64,000 nucleotides of DNA from Melanopsichium pennsylvanicum (lineage: Eukaryota > Basidiomycota > Ustilaginomycetes > Ustilaginales), in assembly GCA_900208305.1 (NCBI GenBank), contig OAPG01000017.1, positions 310,001 to 374,000 on the forward strand. The letters are read 5' to 3'. Both the position numbers and the translations under genes were made by a program. Shown here one piece after another: positions 1 through 11,087 of this stretch (positions within the stretch are counted from its first letter, which is position 1; the number at the start of each line of letters is the position of its first letter). The notes beneath the pieces are model-generated. The model was not told the DNA's origin. It was given only the letters and a program-made list of their open reading frames with translations, and searched no databases.

Positions 1-1109
1 TTCTTGCGACCTCTCGCTCTGCCAGTATTGCCCACCTTGCGCGCTTTTTTAGCCACCGTATGACCTAGCTCGCCGGTCGCCGGTAGCCCAACGAGTGATG
101 TCAACGGAGTCTGCTCAACCGTGTTGCCCTGCAGCGCTGCAAAAGGCTCAAACGACATGCTCTCTACTCCACCGAATAGGCCTCTCCTGCCATCGTCCAA
201 GCTCGTCTCCAATGCATCGGTACTGAAACTCGAGTCGCTATCACTCGAAGTGAACGTGGGACTGCTGAATCCAGACGTGTTTGCTCCGCTGGGACGTCGA
301 CTGAGATGGTTCAGCGTTCCACTTTCCATGAACCCTTTGATCAGGCCTGAAGAGGAGAAGCTGATCGAGAGGGTTGCGGGATCCAGAGGTGCAATAGGAA
401 GCGATGAGAGGCTAGCCCAATTGTTCATCATACTTGTTTGCTTGAATGGCGACACTGGCTGGACCATATCCGGCAGCATTGAAAGAGGTTGAGGAGCGTC
501 CAAAGCGAGCGGTTCATGGGGCTTGCTCAGCATATGGTCGACCCAGAGGTCTCCTGCGGCTGTGGGTGCAGAGGTCATACCTGCTCCAATTGGGTGGCTT
601 GCTTGAATCTGATACGGCAGAGCCAGCTGGGGTGCTGCGCCATTTTGCGTCATCGGATCTCGAGACATAGGGCTCGGCGTCTCGATGGCCTCAAACCCAC
701 TCGGCTGATTCGCACCAGGAGCGGAGCCACTCCTCAGCATCTGCACCTCAAATTCGAGTTCCCTCACCCGTCTCTCCTGCTCTTGATGCCTAGCAATGGA
801 AGCCTTGACAATTTCGCCCTTTGTTGGCCTCTTTCCGGACGCAAGTGCCTCTACCAGTTCGGGAATGCTGGCAGCAAGCTCCGAGAATTTCTCATTCATC
901 GCTTCCCGACGCTCCTTTTCAATGATGCTATGTGTCTGCTTGGACGAGGGAGAAAGTTCGGAGCGCTTGCGACGTTTGCTTGTCCTCGCTGCGGGTGGGG
1001 CAGGAGAGTCGATGCCGAGTTCGGACAGGCCCGACTTCCGGCGGTCGCCGGCTGGTCCGGGAGAGCGGCCGCGATTGGTGGTGTCTGGTTCGGATTTGAT
1101 GCTTGTCAT
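1..1109 (-). CDS. bHLH transcription factor, C-terminus cut by window edge
   Basis: The minus-strand frame is open from an ATG at 1109 to the window edge (369 codons, no stop). Residues 43-50 are basic (TSKRRKRS). Residues 58-112 form a basic helix-loop-helix domain: the basic region HSIIEKERR carries His60, Glu64 and Arg68, the His-Glu-Arg pattern of CACGTG-type E-box binders, and helix 2 includes TKGEIVKASI. Residues 109-126 continue as a short amphipathic, zipper-like helix. The rest is Ser/Pro/Thr-rich and looks disordered, ending at the edge in a second basic patch (KKARKVGNTGRARGRK). It is presumably a nuclear sequence-specific regulator. The target pathway cannot be read from the sequence, and later exons may be missing. 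Its upstream region is unusually long. Confidence 0.85.
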   Translation of the reverse strand, partial: MTSIKSEPDTTNRGRSPGPAGDRRKSGLSELGIDSPAPPAARTSKRRKRSELSPSSKQTHSIIEKERREAMNEKFSELAASIPELVEALASGKRPTKGEIVKASIARHQEQERRVRELEFEVQMLRSGSAPGANQPSGFEAIETPSPMSRDPMTQNGAAPQLALPYQIQASHPIGAGMTSAPTAAGDLWVDHMLSKPHEPLALDAPQPLSMLPDMVQPVSPFKQTSMMNNWASLSSLPIAPLDPATLSISFSSSGLIKGFMESGTLNHLSRRPSGANTSGFSSPTFTSSDSDSSFSTDALETSLDDGRRGLFGGVESMSFEPFAALQGNTVEQTPLTSLVGLPATGELGHTVAKKARKVGNTGRARGRK

Positions 1110-4100
1110 GATGTCGAGAGCTCGTGAATTCAAGATTGATGTAGCGGCCGGAAAGAAGAAGATTGAAGCGAAGAAGCGGTAGCGCTGGCCTCGTCTTGTA
1201 TGCTGTGAGATGCGTAGTGGTATTTGAATGCGGAAAAGAGGGGGTATGATATGTGACAGCGGAAAGTGGCGGGTGGCAAGTGGGGTTGGTTTGCAAAAAA
1301 GACCTTTGAGTGACAGATGACCGGAATGAAGTTTGACGGTACGCAGAAAGATGTCGAGACACTGTTGATATTATGTGCTTGCAGAAATGAAGTTGGCCGG
1401 GGTGGAGTAGGGAGTGGCTTGCACTCGTTGATAAAGGCCGAAGTGAAAGCAGATTACAAATAAGGCGGGTGTCTGTACGGAATAGGAGTCAGATGAACAG
1501 CAAACAATGAAGGTGTATGGTGGAATCTGTGGCGTTGACTGGTTTGATTGGTGGATCGGTACGGAGGAAGGAGCAGTCGGACGAAGAAAAAAGCAAGGGA
1601 AAAAATATCAAGTTGAGAGAGATGAAATTGTTGGTAGAGGGAGAAAGGAAGGAGCAATGCTACAAGGAGAAGGTATGGTCGTTACTGTGGATCTTTTCAA
1701 GGGAGGGAAGGGATGCGACGGAGGTGGTGATGGAAGTGGTCAAGACAAAGGGGTCGGCTTCCTTCTTGAGCTTTCATGTCGGTGTGTTGAGAAGTATGAG
1801 AAGGCTGTATGTAGAGATGAGGTTCGATAGCTGTGACTTTCTAATGAAATAGTCTGGTCTTTTTCCCTGAGGTTAGAAGACGCATACATGGATCAGGCAC
1901 ACCAACACTCTCTCACACATATCCAGCTTGACGAAACAGGGAGAACCTCAGAGGATGGCGAGTGATTTTTCGGTGTGGCGTTCCGATTAAGGGAAAGGAG
2001 CGCTGTCACAACCTTCTTGTGGAGCAGGGACTGCTTTGATGTCGTGACATTCTCAAGTGCAAGGGCCAGGAAGGCTCGTGTCAAGAACATGGAGAGCGGT
2101 GATCTGGTCAGACTCTCGCTGCGGAGGAGCTATCGAGGGAGGGAGCGAATACGTTACCGCACATACGTTACCGCAGATCTTGCATGACCGGACGAAACTG
2201 ATACGCCCAACTGTTTTTGCAGCAATACGCTGCTGCCGAAATGGTTTCAATCAAGGGGCTGTCTGCTCCTTATCGCGCCCACTAGGCCTTCATGAGAAGA
2301 ATAGGTTTGAATGCCGACAGCTGCCACGCTGCTGTGCTGCTCCTTCCAATCCTCGGAACAGCCGATATCTGTCCCTTTCCTTCCTTTTAACAAACACTGT
2401 CGCCGGTCCATCCGAGTGATGGTCATGTATTCACTCTTCCATTTAATTCCATCCAGCATTGGACTCCAGCAATGATCACCGCACGAAGGCAAGGCTTGTA
2501 AGGGGAAGGAACTCTTTTTGTTCGTCGGCGAAGGATCGCGAAGCTTTAGCTGCACAGCAGCTGCACCTCAATACTGCAGGCGTGCACAGATCTGCCTGAT
2601 TTGCAGAAATTGGACTTTCCTGACATTCTTCTTGCACGGGAGCTTGATACTTGACACTCTCAGTCCGCCTTGCCTTGCCTCGCCTTGCCTCGCCTTGCCT
2701 CGCCTTGCCTCGCCTTGTCTCGCCTCGCCAACGTCGGTTTCGACCTTCGCTTGGGCGCTTGAGCGCTTGAGCCCTTCGCGATGAGACCAACACTACACTG
2801 TCCTTCTTGACCCGAAGATTAAACCGAAAGCCACCCCCTAGCCTTTTGAGAATTTTCTCGTCACTCGAATGCACCTGCTAGCTGATATGCTTGCTGATGA
2901 TCGTTGCCGTTGATAGCTGCTTGTGTCACTGCACTAAGTGGCTGTCATCACACTGAGCCTAGTGGTTCCGGTACTGCGCTTAGCCTTTCGCCAAGCAGAG
3001 CGCAAGTCAGATTGTCAAAAAGTCCACCTGATTTGATACTTTAGCCGAGTTATGCTCAAACAAGATTTCGCAATTTCAAAAAACAGGGGGAGGGGTGATG
3101 TTCCGAAGGTCGTCGTCAACCGACTTACAGCAGGGCAATGCACGACTGCCCCATCTTCCCAGCTGAACTCGTATCGAGCTACGCGGGGAGAAAAGGATGA
3201 GCGACCAGACATTCACACATCAAATCAACGCTTCATCGTAGATCTACGGGGGGTTGTGGCAGTCGGAGTGGCGTGGACACTGAAAGGGACACCCTTACGC
3301 AAGGGCTAGGCACTTAAGTAAACGGCCTGCTAGGGAGGAGATATGCGATCTTGGCTCCAAGGGGATCCGAAATGTTGGAGCGAGCGAGGGGTTGGTAGGG
3401 GATGAGACACAAGGTACACACAGCATCGCGGAAGGGAGAAAATCGACAATGCTCCCAAGTATCAATCAAGCAAGGGGAAGAAAAGGCGGGCAAATCCGTT
3501 CTGCGTTTACTTTTATTCAAACACTTCAGACAGACAGCTCTTGCTCCTTTGTTCTTTGACGCTCGCAATGATTGATTGCAACAGTAATCTCAACATGTCA
3601 ATACGACGACAAAGCATTAGCATACAATCACATGCTATTTTGGCGCGAGTGTGTGCCAGCTAGCTTTCGTGAGACTCACAAAAGGAAGGCAATTGAGTTT
3701 GAACTACCGTGTTGTAAATCTGGTTCATGAAAGGGGAGTGGAACTGTCCAGGTATCCCGTCCACAAGGACCAAGTGCAATTTTCAAACTCCGTTGACAAG
3801 ACCGCCGCCCTCTCCTTTCTTCTTTTCCCTTGTTCTCAGCTCATCTGAGATGGGTGATCCGTCGGGCCACTGCACTTCTTCTTTTGTGCTCAGATTTGAG
3901 TCGAGGCTTGTCGTCAGATCACATTTGAGCTCCCTTTGTTATCCATGCTCGTTAAATGACTTGACAGACTTGAAGAGCCCACTTGATTTGGACGATGATA
4001 CTGCATGTCCAATCGGGCCAACTCGGAATTTCAAAAACGGCCTCATACATCGTCATTACTTGGAACCAGGATCATTTGCGGATCATTTGGATGCCCGCAA

Positions 4101-5374
4101 TAGGAATCATGAAAGGGACGCAGCAACGTTAGGCCGCCGCCAACCACAGCCTACGTTGGCAAATTGCGTGGGAATGAGACAACTGCAGCTCATGGCAACG
4201 TGTGGTCGAAACACCGGCCCACAATATGGTATCGCTAACATATCAATACTGTACTGTAGAGCTCAGGAAGGAGCCAAGATGGCTTGACTTGGCGTTTTGT
4301 CGGGGCTACGAGACCAAAATTTCGATATATAAAGCTCGGTCAATCCAGGCGCAGCTTCAAGCGTCGGCGGTGGTCGAATTCGAGCTTTTGAGAACAACAG
4401 AAAAGAGAGATAGATTTGCAAACCTTGGAAATTGTGATTTTGCGGAATAAGGCCAGCCAACAGCCAGCAAAATTTGGGTCTGCCGCCTCGCAACCGGCAA
4501 ATCCGTCCCCTATCTTGCTGAGGTACAGTGCAGCACACGGCTGCATCTCTTCTGCCGGCTAGCATGAACAGACCAATCACTCACGACACTTCTCACACTG
4601 GCCCGCTTCTATTCGAGACGAACGTGCTTCTTCCTGTTAAGATAAGCCTACTCAGAGCACGACTCAAAAAGAACTCATGCTGGCGAAGAAAATCAGCGAA
4701 CATAGACGATCACAACGCCTTTGGGCAGACGGCGCAACGCCACCCGAGCCAAATGGGTCCAGTACGGAACGGATTGCTAGCAGTGCAAACGTCTTTTCCG
4801 CTCTCCTGACATTAGGCTTTTCGCAAATGTGACCCGTTTCACATAGTTGCGGATCTTGTCGACTGCTATGCCTCTTCGAAGCCCGAGAACACTGATGGAG
4901 ATGAACCACCCTTTCCAAGCGCTGTAAAGGCCAAGCCCATAGCATTGAAGCTGTTGAATGCTTGTTCGATTTGTTTTCCAATGAATAATGTTAGACCGTA
5001 ATTAGCAGCGATATTGGAAAAATTTCACTGACCAGCTCCACACCCTGGGCTTGACGGTCCCTTTTCATATGCTCATTCGGATTTAGGCTCGTGTCAAGCA
5101 CGTTATGCAGGCGTGCAGCCGCAGAGCTGCAAAACAAAGCTTTGTCTACGCCAAAAAGTAACGTCAACGATCTTTTATCTTCTGCCAAATTTACAGCCAC
5201 TTGTACCCATCGAAACCGTCATCACAAGTGCTGCAGTGTCGGACACGAGGCAAAGTGATTGCGCACACCAAGTGGACCGGATCTCAAGCTTTGAAGATAC
5301 AACGCCTCTGAGACATCCAGTGACTAGAGCACCGCATTCCTGCTTGCCATCGAACACGCACCCTTCAACTTACA
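1110..5374. other. 4.3 kb upstream region between bHLH gene and DUF202 gene
   Basis: No convincing gene is seen on either strand. Frames here are short and have no recognisable domain. The 500 bp next to the bHLH ATG are purine-rich on the plus strand, so pyrimidine-rich in the bHLH transcript sense, as expected of a long 5' leader or promoter. A decamer tandem repeat lies at 2667-2728. The region probably carries the bHLH leader and promoter plus the DUF202 promoter. A non-coding RNA cannot be excluded. Confidence 0.5.
2667..2728 (+). repeat. Decamer tandem repeat (CGCCTTGCCT)n
   Basis: About six near-perfect copies of the 10-base unit CGCCTTGCCT in direct tandem, with the last copies diverging (CGCCTTGTCT, CGCCTCGCC). 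The tract is non-coding and pyrimidine-rich on the plus strand. It is a minisatellite likely to vary in copy number between strains. Confidence 0.9.
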
Positions 5375-6379
5375 ATGCCCAAACTATCGACGTCCAAAAA
5401 TGGACTCAAAAGGATCAACACAGGCCTCTCGGAGAGCTCGAACAATCGCCAGCCTCGTAGCAGTGGAGGCGAGAGTGGCAGGCTCTCGTTACACATCCCG
5501 AATTCCTATCCTCGAGCAACAAGTCCAAGGAGTGCAGGTGCAAGCCAAAATGTTACACCCGACTCCACGCGGCCTAGTTCGCCTCCCGCGCGAGAGTCTG
5601 TCTTTGGAGCATTGAAGGGAGCTCAAGAGCAACGACCCGGATTGAGTGATAGCGAAGATGGTCCAAGTCAAGGAAGTGCTCGCAGTCGATCTGGAAGTGC
5701 TTCCAATACGCCTCGCGTTCGGGTATTTCGCCGGGACAGCAGCTTAATCACTATTCATCAGCTCGATGATGAATCCTCACCTCAACAACATTCATCCGCC
5801 GACCTATCCAGTCAGGTTACGGAGGTGCATCCTCGCCAAGGATCCTTAGTCGCTACCCATATCGTCTCGCCGCTCCAATCGCTCTTTGCGTTCTTTGGCA
5901 CAAGACAAACCTCGAGTAGCAGCGCTAGAGACTTCCTCGCCAGGGAGAGAAACTTCTTCATCTGGCTACGACTATCTTGCCTCTTGGCCATTCTTTCTGC
6001 CTCGCTCATCCTGCAACTCCAATTTCCAGACTCTCCGCGTCATGCCTCTTCGCCGGATTCACCACACGAGTCCCCTCATCGCCGCCACTCGCATCATCCG
6101 AGGAAGAGACAATCCAACTCCCCAGTGGATTGGGACGATCTTCCAGCCTCGAGCAAAGCGTTTGCTGCTCTCTTCTTCATGCTGAGCTTGCTGAGCTTGG
6201 CAACGGGTCTAGCGGATTACTTGAGTGCAGAGCGGCAATTGGAATTGGAAGAGGTGGACTTTGATGAAACTGAAGGCGTGTTTCTCAACGATGGTCATAC
6301 GAGTGGAATGGTACATGGTGTCATGCTGTGTGTGGGTGCGGGCGTTGTCGCTAGTGCGCTTTGGTTGATCGCTTACTAA
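5375..6379 (+). CDS. DUF202-domain membrane protein
   Basis: Single exon of 334 codons; the ATG sits in a good context (TTACAATG). The N-terminal 170 residues are Ser-rich and disordered. Then comes the DUF202 signature ARDFLARERNFFIWLRLS at about 188-205, which runs into the first membrane helix. Two more membrane helices follow (SKAFAALFFMLSLLSLATG and VHGVMLCVGAGVVASALW), with the C-terminus just after the last. DUF202 proteins are small three-helix membrane proteins related to the Vtc1 module of the vacuolar polyphosphate polymerase complex. A role in vacuolar or ER membranes is possible but is inference. The insert between helices 1 and 2 is longer and more His/Ser-rich than in bacterial members. 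Confidence 0.85.
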   Translation: MPKLSTSKNGLKRINTGLSESSNNRQPRSSGGESGRLSLHIPNSYPRATSPRSAGASQNVTPDSTRPSSPPARESVFGALKGAQEQRPGLSDSEDGPSQGSARSRSGSASNTPRVRVFRRDSSLITIHQLDDESSPQQHSSADLSSQVTEVHPRQGSLVATHIVSPLQSLFAFFGTRQTSSSSARDFLARERNFFIWLRLSCLLAILSASLILQLQFPDSPRHASSPDSPHESPHRRHSHHPRKRQSNSPVDWDDLPASSKAFAALFFMLSLLSLATGLADYLSAERQLELEEVDFDETEGVFLNDGHTSGMVHGVMLCVGAGVVASALWLIAY

Positions 6380-6740
6380 GCGTAGAGCGTTCTGCGAGGG
6401 TATGACTAGCAAGAATATGCACGCAGGGGCCGTCAACTCGAGGGGAGATGAGAATCTTGCAGAATGGACAGACAAAAGGATACATACATGCATCGGCGGA
6501 ACCACATAAGGGAATACAGTGCAACGGAACCAGAGCTTGGCATGATAACAATATTGTACAGAGGAATGAAAATGCAGAAAGTGGTATCGACGTCAGGAAC
6601 AAAAGGGTGTGTGTGCAGATATCAAGGGTATACACGAAGTCAACCGCGGATCGAGATGACAATGTTGAGGGGTGAATCAGAGCGGTTCGCAACAGCGCTC
6701 TCGGGAGAAGAGCTAGGGTTCCTCGAGCTTGTTTCAGGCT

Positions 6741-9700
6741 TTAGCGAGCTCGAGCGGGAGGCGCAGCAACGGTGATACTAGGCGTGTTGACGTTCGATTC
6801 TCCCCTGTGCCTACTCGGGCTCAGCAACTGCTGCTGTTGATTGTGATGGTGTTGCTTCCTCTGCTGGTGTTGTTGAAGCTGTTGGTCCGCCAAATGTTTC
6901 TGATATTGCAGAGTCTTCCTATGATTACGGGCAGCCTCATTTTCCGAATACTCCAAGAAATGCTTCGCTTTTTCTCCAGCAAAGCGGATCGCAGCACTGG
7001 AGACGTTGAGCGGGAGAAAAAGATAGAATGCCATTCCCCTCTCCCACCAGGGTTCGCTTACGACGTGGTGCTGCTGATGATGATGATGATGGATCCTTTT
7101 CTCATTGCGATTTCGGGGATTGTTGGTGGAGCTTTGTGTACTAGTGATCTCAGTGATGGTAGATTCCGGCGGGGATTGAGTACGAGCAGCAGCGGCTGAG
7201 GATGAGATCGCGCGAGGTGAGCTGAAAACCTGGCTATCGGGCGAAGCAAGAGGGGCGTTGGTGGCAGAGAGGCCAAAATGGTCTTCCGAGCTAGGAGAAG
7301 TGGCGCTGATGCCGAGTGCAGCAGTAGAGGGCAAGCTCCTAGGCATATCGTGAAGGTAGTGCTTCGGACTTGCTCTACGCACGGCGAGACCTGAACCGAG
7401 CAAATACTTGACAGCCTCGAAGAGCGAAATGCGCAAGCTGGCAGCCTTCTCCCTCTCCCTCCTTTCTTCTTCGATCAGCTCCGCATTGATTGCCACCTCC
7501 CTCAACAGATCCTCCAACCTTCCTTCGACAATACTGAATTTCTCCTCGGCGCTCAGCCTCAGATGCTCTTCCTTCCTCTCACTTCTCCTCACTGCCCTGC
7601 CCAACTGCTGATCATACTCTTTCAGCACCTTGAGTTCGCTTTTTGTCGCATAGAGTTTCCTGAGGCTGGACAGATCCGCTTCGATCCTACGCAATCGTGA
7701 GTTCAGCTTCTCAACTTTGGACGATGGATAATGAACTTTTTCTTGCAGGAAGAGCATGCGACGACGAAGTAGTGAGATAGCGTGAGACCAGGGCTTGATA
7801 CCAGCGGCAAGGGTGAAGAGGCGGATGTTGAAAGTATTGAGGTACTTGTTGCCGTCCGTCATTGTTTCGCGCATCCAGTGGAGCATGTATGCGCCCATGA
7901 GCGGGGAAAGAATGCATAACACGAGGCTGAGGAATTCGGAGCGGCGGAGTTCGGACGCGGCTGTGTTGCGGGGGGCGATTTGCTCAGGTGTCTGCGAACT
8001 AGAAGCGGGCGCGGTGTCCGGTGGAGACATTTCGTCGGTAGAGTCCGGGCAGAAAGTGTCCTGGTCGTGGGTAAGAACGTGTCGAGTGCGAGAGACGTAA
8101 TAAATATCCCACGGTACACGCAGGAATTGGTACAGCCAGAAGCTGGCAAGGATCAAAAGGATGGCATCTGACCATGCATCGGAATGGCCGCCAAGAAGTG
8201 CACCGAGGGGAGGTGCAAGTGCTACACCAAGCGGTGCGTAGTGCCACCCACCAAGGGTCTCCCGAGCGGCGTTTTGGGCTGCCTCAAACTCGGCATCTTC
8301 CTCCTCAGTCATGCTGGGTGGCGCTTGTGGAGCAAACCCAGACGGCTGCTGCGAAGCTGACGCCTGTCTCCTGAGTGCTGCTTCAACAGCGTATGAATCG
8401 CCCTCATCTTCTTCTTCGACATGCTGCATGGGGGGTGCCGAAGCAGAGCTCGCACCTCGTCGAAATCTCGGCGCACGAGGAGGATTGAGGCTGCTTGTCG
8501 AATGTGATCTGCTGTGCTTGCCAGGTCGTTCCTCGGCATGAGTGGTGGAGATGTCTGGAATCGACGAATTTCTGGCAGCACTAAACGCGCTGCCTCGGCC
8601 ACCGCTGCCACCTTTCAGACCTGTCTTTGAGATCCTACTGAAATTCGAATTGCCACGCTTTTCGCCCTCTGCAGCGATCTTTTGCAGCTCGCTCATGTCA
8701 GTGGCTTGCTCGGCAAGGCCGTACACGTCGATTGCATCGATTCGAGTGGTCTCGGCATCTCCTTGATTGGTGAGTATGGCGATGGCGAGCGAGTCGACTT
8801 TTTGGAACTTCACAAAGCGGAGGGAGAGAACCTTTCCACCTCCTCCATTCTCTGCTCCTTCGACATGCTCGGACGTGAGCTCAGCTTCTTGGTCAGCCGG
8901 GTCGATGGTGGCATCGTCAAAGCTGAGGCCGGGCCGGTTGACAAAGAATTTAATTCGTTTGGGTGCTCGTTCGAGGTGGGAGGGCAGGGTGCGGAGGAGG
9001 ATGGATGATATTTTGACTTGCTGCTTGAACTGTTGCGGCACATGATGATTAGCGGTGTGGGGGAAAGCAAGGTCAGAAGGGTACTTTTAGGATGTATGTG
9101 GCATTGTATGGCAGTCTGGATTTGTACGTACGGTGAGGTGAATGAGTAGCTGCTCATCAGCATCGCTCTCGAGCCATTTGCCGCCATTAGGCCCACTCAG
9201 AATATCTTGTAAGCGGCGATCCGGCTTTTCGTTCAAGGCAGAGGAGCGCTTGGGTTCCACGGTCTTGAGGAGGGAGGACTGTGATGAGGCATGCATCGAT
9301 AATGCAGCGATTCAGAATCAAGGAAAGGCAGACAGACCGAGTCAGCATAGCTGAACCTTTGAAGAGCAAGCAATCACGAGCAGGGATGAAGTGGCATTGC
9401 CGAAAGACGGGGGCACCTTTGGTGCGTGCAGCTAGCGGTTGAGGAAGAGATACAGAAGGTAGGCCCCTAGGACAAGCAAAGGGAGGACGTTTTCGAAGCT
9501 TACGTGGCCGTCTGTGAGCCCTGCAACGCCCCTAGCACCAAAGAAGTTGGAAGCAGAGCTGCTGCTGCTGCTGCCAGAGAGGGTCTGACCCGAGCCGGAG
9601 AAAGCTGAAGAAGCGCCATGTGAATGCTGTTTGACGAGGGCAGTGAGTCGGTTAGGATCGGCGCCTTGCAGGGTGTCGACGACGCTCTTGTTCTTCAAAA

Positions 9701-10010
9701 AGAGGAAGGTGGGCATGGCGCGAACGCGATATCGCTGTGCCACTTCCTGCACTCTATCAACGTCGACCTTAAGGAAGACGGTGTTGGGGTTTTGAGTTGC
9801 AAGTCGTTGATAGACAGGAGCGATAGCTTTGCATGGTCCGCACCCTGATATTGAGGGGAAGAACAGCTGTGTCAGCGTAACAAGGCAAGAGAAGATATGC
9901 ACCCTGGGACTGTACTTACAGACAGCGTGGAAGTCGACCACAACGAGCTTAGAGCCTGCCGAGTTGAGCTCGGCGTCGAATTCGGCGCTGGACGAGATCT
10001 CCTTGACCAT
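6741..10010 (-). CDS. TXNL1-like thioredoxin-PITH protein fused to a membrane domain
   Basis: Four exons give a 955-residue protein: 9920-10010, 9504-9844, 9132-9278 and 6741-9029, joined at GTAAGT, GTAAGC and GTACGT donors. Splicing intron 1 rebuilds the thioredoxin active site WCGPC (residues 31-35). The other junctions rebuild a PITH domain (about 145-298: ESDADEQLLIHLT joined to FKQQVKISSI, then FVNRPGLSFDDA and RFVKFQKVDSLAIAI). This is the architecture of TXNL1, a proteasome-associated thioredoxin. Unlike TXNL1, the frame runs on through a Ser-rich linker into a membrane region (about 458-600, including SDAILLILASFWLYQFLRVP and LVLCILSPLMGAYMLHWM), a long coiled coil and a His/Gln-rich tail. 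The second half resembles a stand-alone fungal membrane protein of unknown function. Either this is a true fusion, or two genes share one uninterrupted frame. Confidence 0.75.
9279..9503 (-). other. Intron 2 of thioredoxin-PITH gene; retention encodes a tail anchor
   Basis: This 225-base intron has donor GTAAGC and acceptor ATCACAG, both phase 0. If it is retained, the reading frame continues for 23 codons and stops at a TAG (9432-9434). The added tail contains LPLLVLGAYLLYLFL followed by NR and the stop, the form of a C-terminal membrane anchor. The retained form would be a 167-residue thioredoxin without PITH. Whether retention occurs is not shown by the sequence. Confidence 0.5.
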
Positions 10011-11087
10011 CTTGTTTCAGCTGCACGGATGCAGAGGGGTCGTGAAAAGGTTGGGCGGGGAGGATATATAAGAAATCAGTTGAATTGGTGGGGGGGGGCG
10101 GGTAGGAAGAAACCAGGAAGGCCACAAGGAATGGATGTCAGAAGTCACAGGGCATGCGGAACAATACAGGAGGATGAGGACACAGCAGCGCGGCAGCAAA
10201 AACAAAAACGAATCAGTCAGTCGTCAGCTGATGGCTGTCCTGCCAACGCTTGCTTCAAAAGCGACTGGCTGTCTCACTATCTCTGTCCAACACTTCCTCT
10301 TCGAGTGCGGGAAGCTGTCACGCCTCACGCGCGATTGTCCCACACACGCTCACCAACGCCACTTCGTACCGTAATTTACTGTATGTATTTCGAGCCTCGA
10401 TTTCTCCAAAAGGGTCCACGACACACATCGAGGGGAGCGTGGCTGGTGGGAAAATACGAGTCAAGTCTCGCTTGGACCCTGACGGTCTCAAAACGTCACG
10501 AACACTCGAGAATGAGGCTTGCAATAAGATCCTTCCCGTGACTTGACCGCAGTAGCGAAGGGCTGTCGCATGCAGAGTGTAGCAGTCACTGAGCATCTAA
10601 ATGCTTTCACATCCACCAACGTGGATGGCGTAAGAGGGAAGGACCGAATGCCACCCCGTTGAAAGCTTCGTTGGTCATGCAAGGGCAAGCGCCGACGTGA
10701 GAAAATCCACACCCATAGGCGAGGTGAAACCGTGCCAAAAAAGCGGATTTGTCGGTTTCAGCGATCTCACAAAGGTGGAGTTTTTCAATAATGTGACCAC
10801 GACTGTTCATGCAGCAAGTAGGCAGAGGGGTGACGAATCAAAGTCTGATGGTAATGACCCTTACTACTCACTGTCACTGGGCGTTATATACCCCCATTCG
10901 CACTCAGCTTGAGACGCTTCCAAGCTTCAGCTCCTTCTCAAGGCTGAGGTCCAACCTGCTCGTGGCTGTCCTTCCTTTCCGACGAAGCTGTACTGTACAA
11001 GCCTTCGCACTACATACGCCGTCGAACAACACGATATGCTAACGAACCACACGAGCTCTCGATCTACGCATTGCTCATCTTAAAACA
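10011..11087. promoter_or_regulatory. Divergent promoter region, thioredoxin-PITH / PPPDE-Trx-PUL
   Basis: The 1.08 kb between the two opposed ATGs holds no convincing coding sequence. It contains one copy of the motif GTAATTTAC (10371-10379) that recurs in other intergenic regions of the window, and a G run next to the thioredoxin gene (10090-10098). It must contain the start sites of both genes, which could be co-regulated. Confidence 0.45.

Noticed and set aside
3727..4287. 186-codon plus-strand frame in the bHLH upstream region
   Set aside because: It begins with ATG but has no domain, signal or coding-like third-position bias that I can see, and no splice structure.
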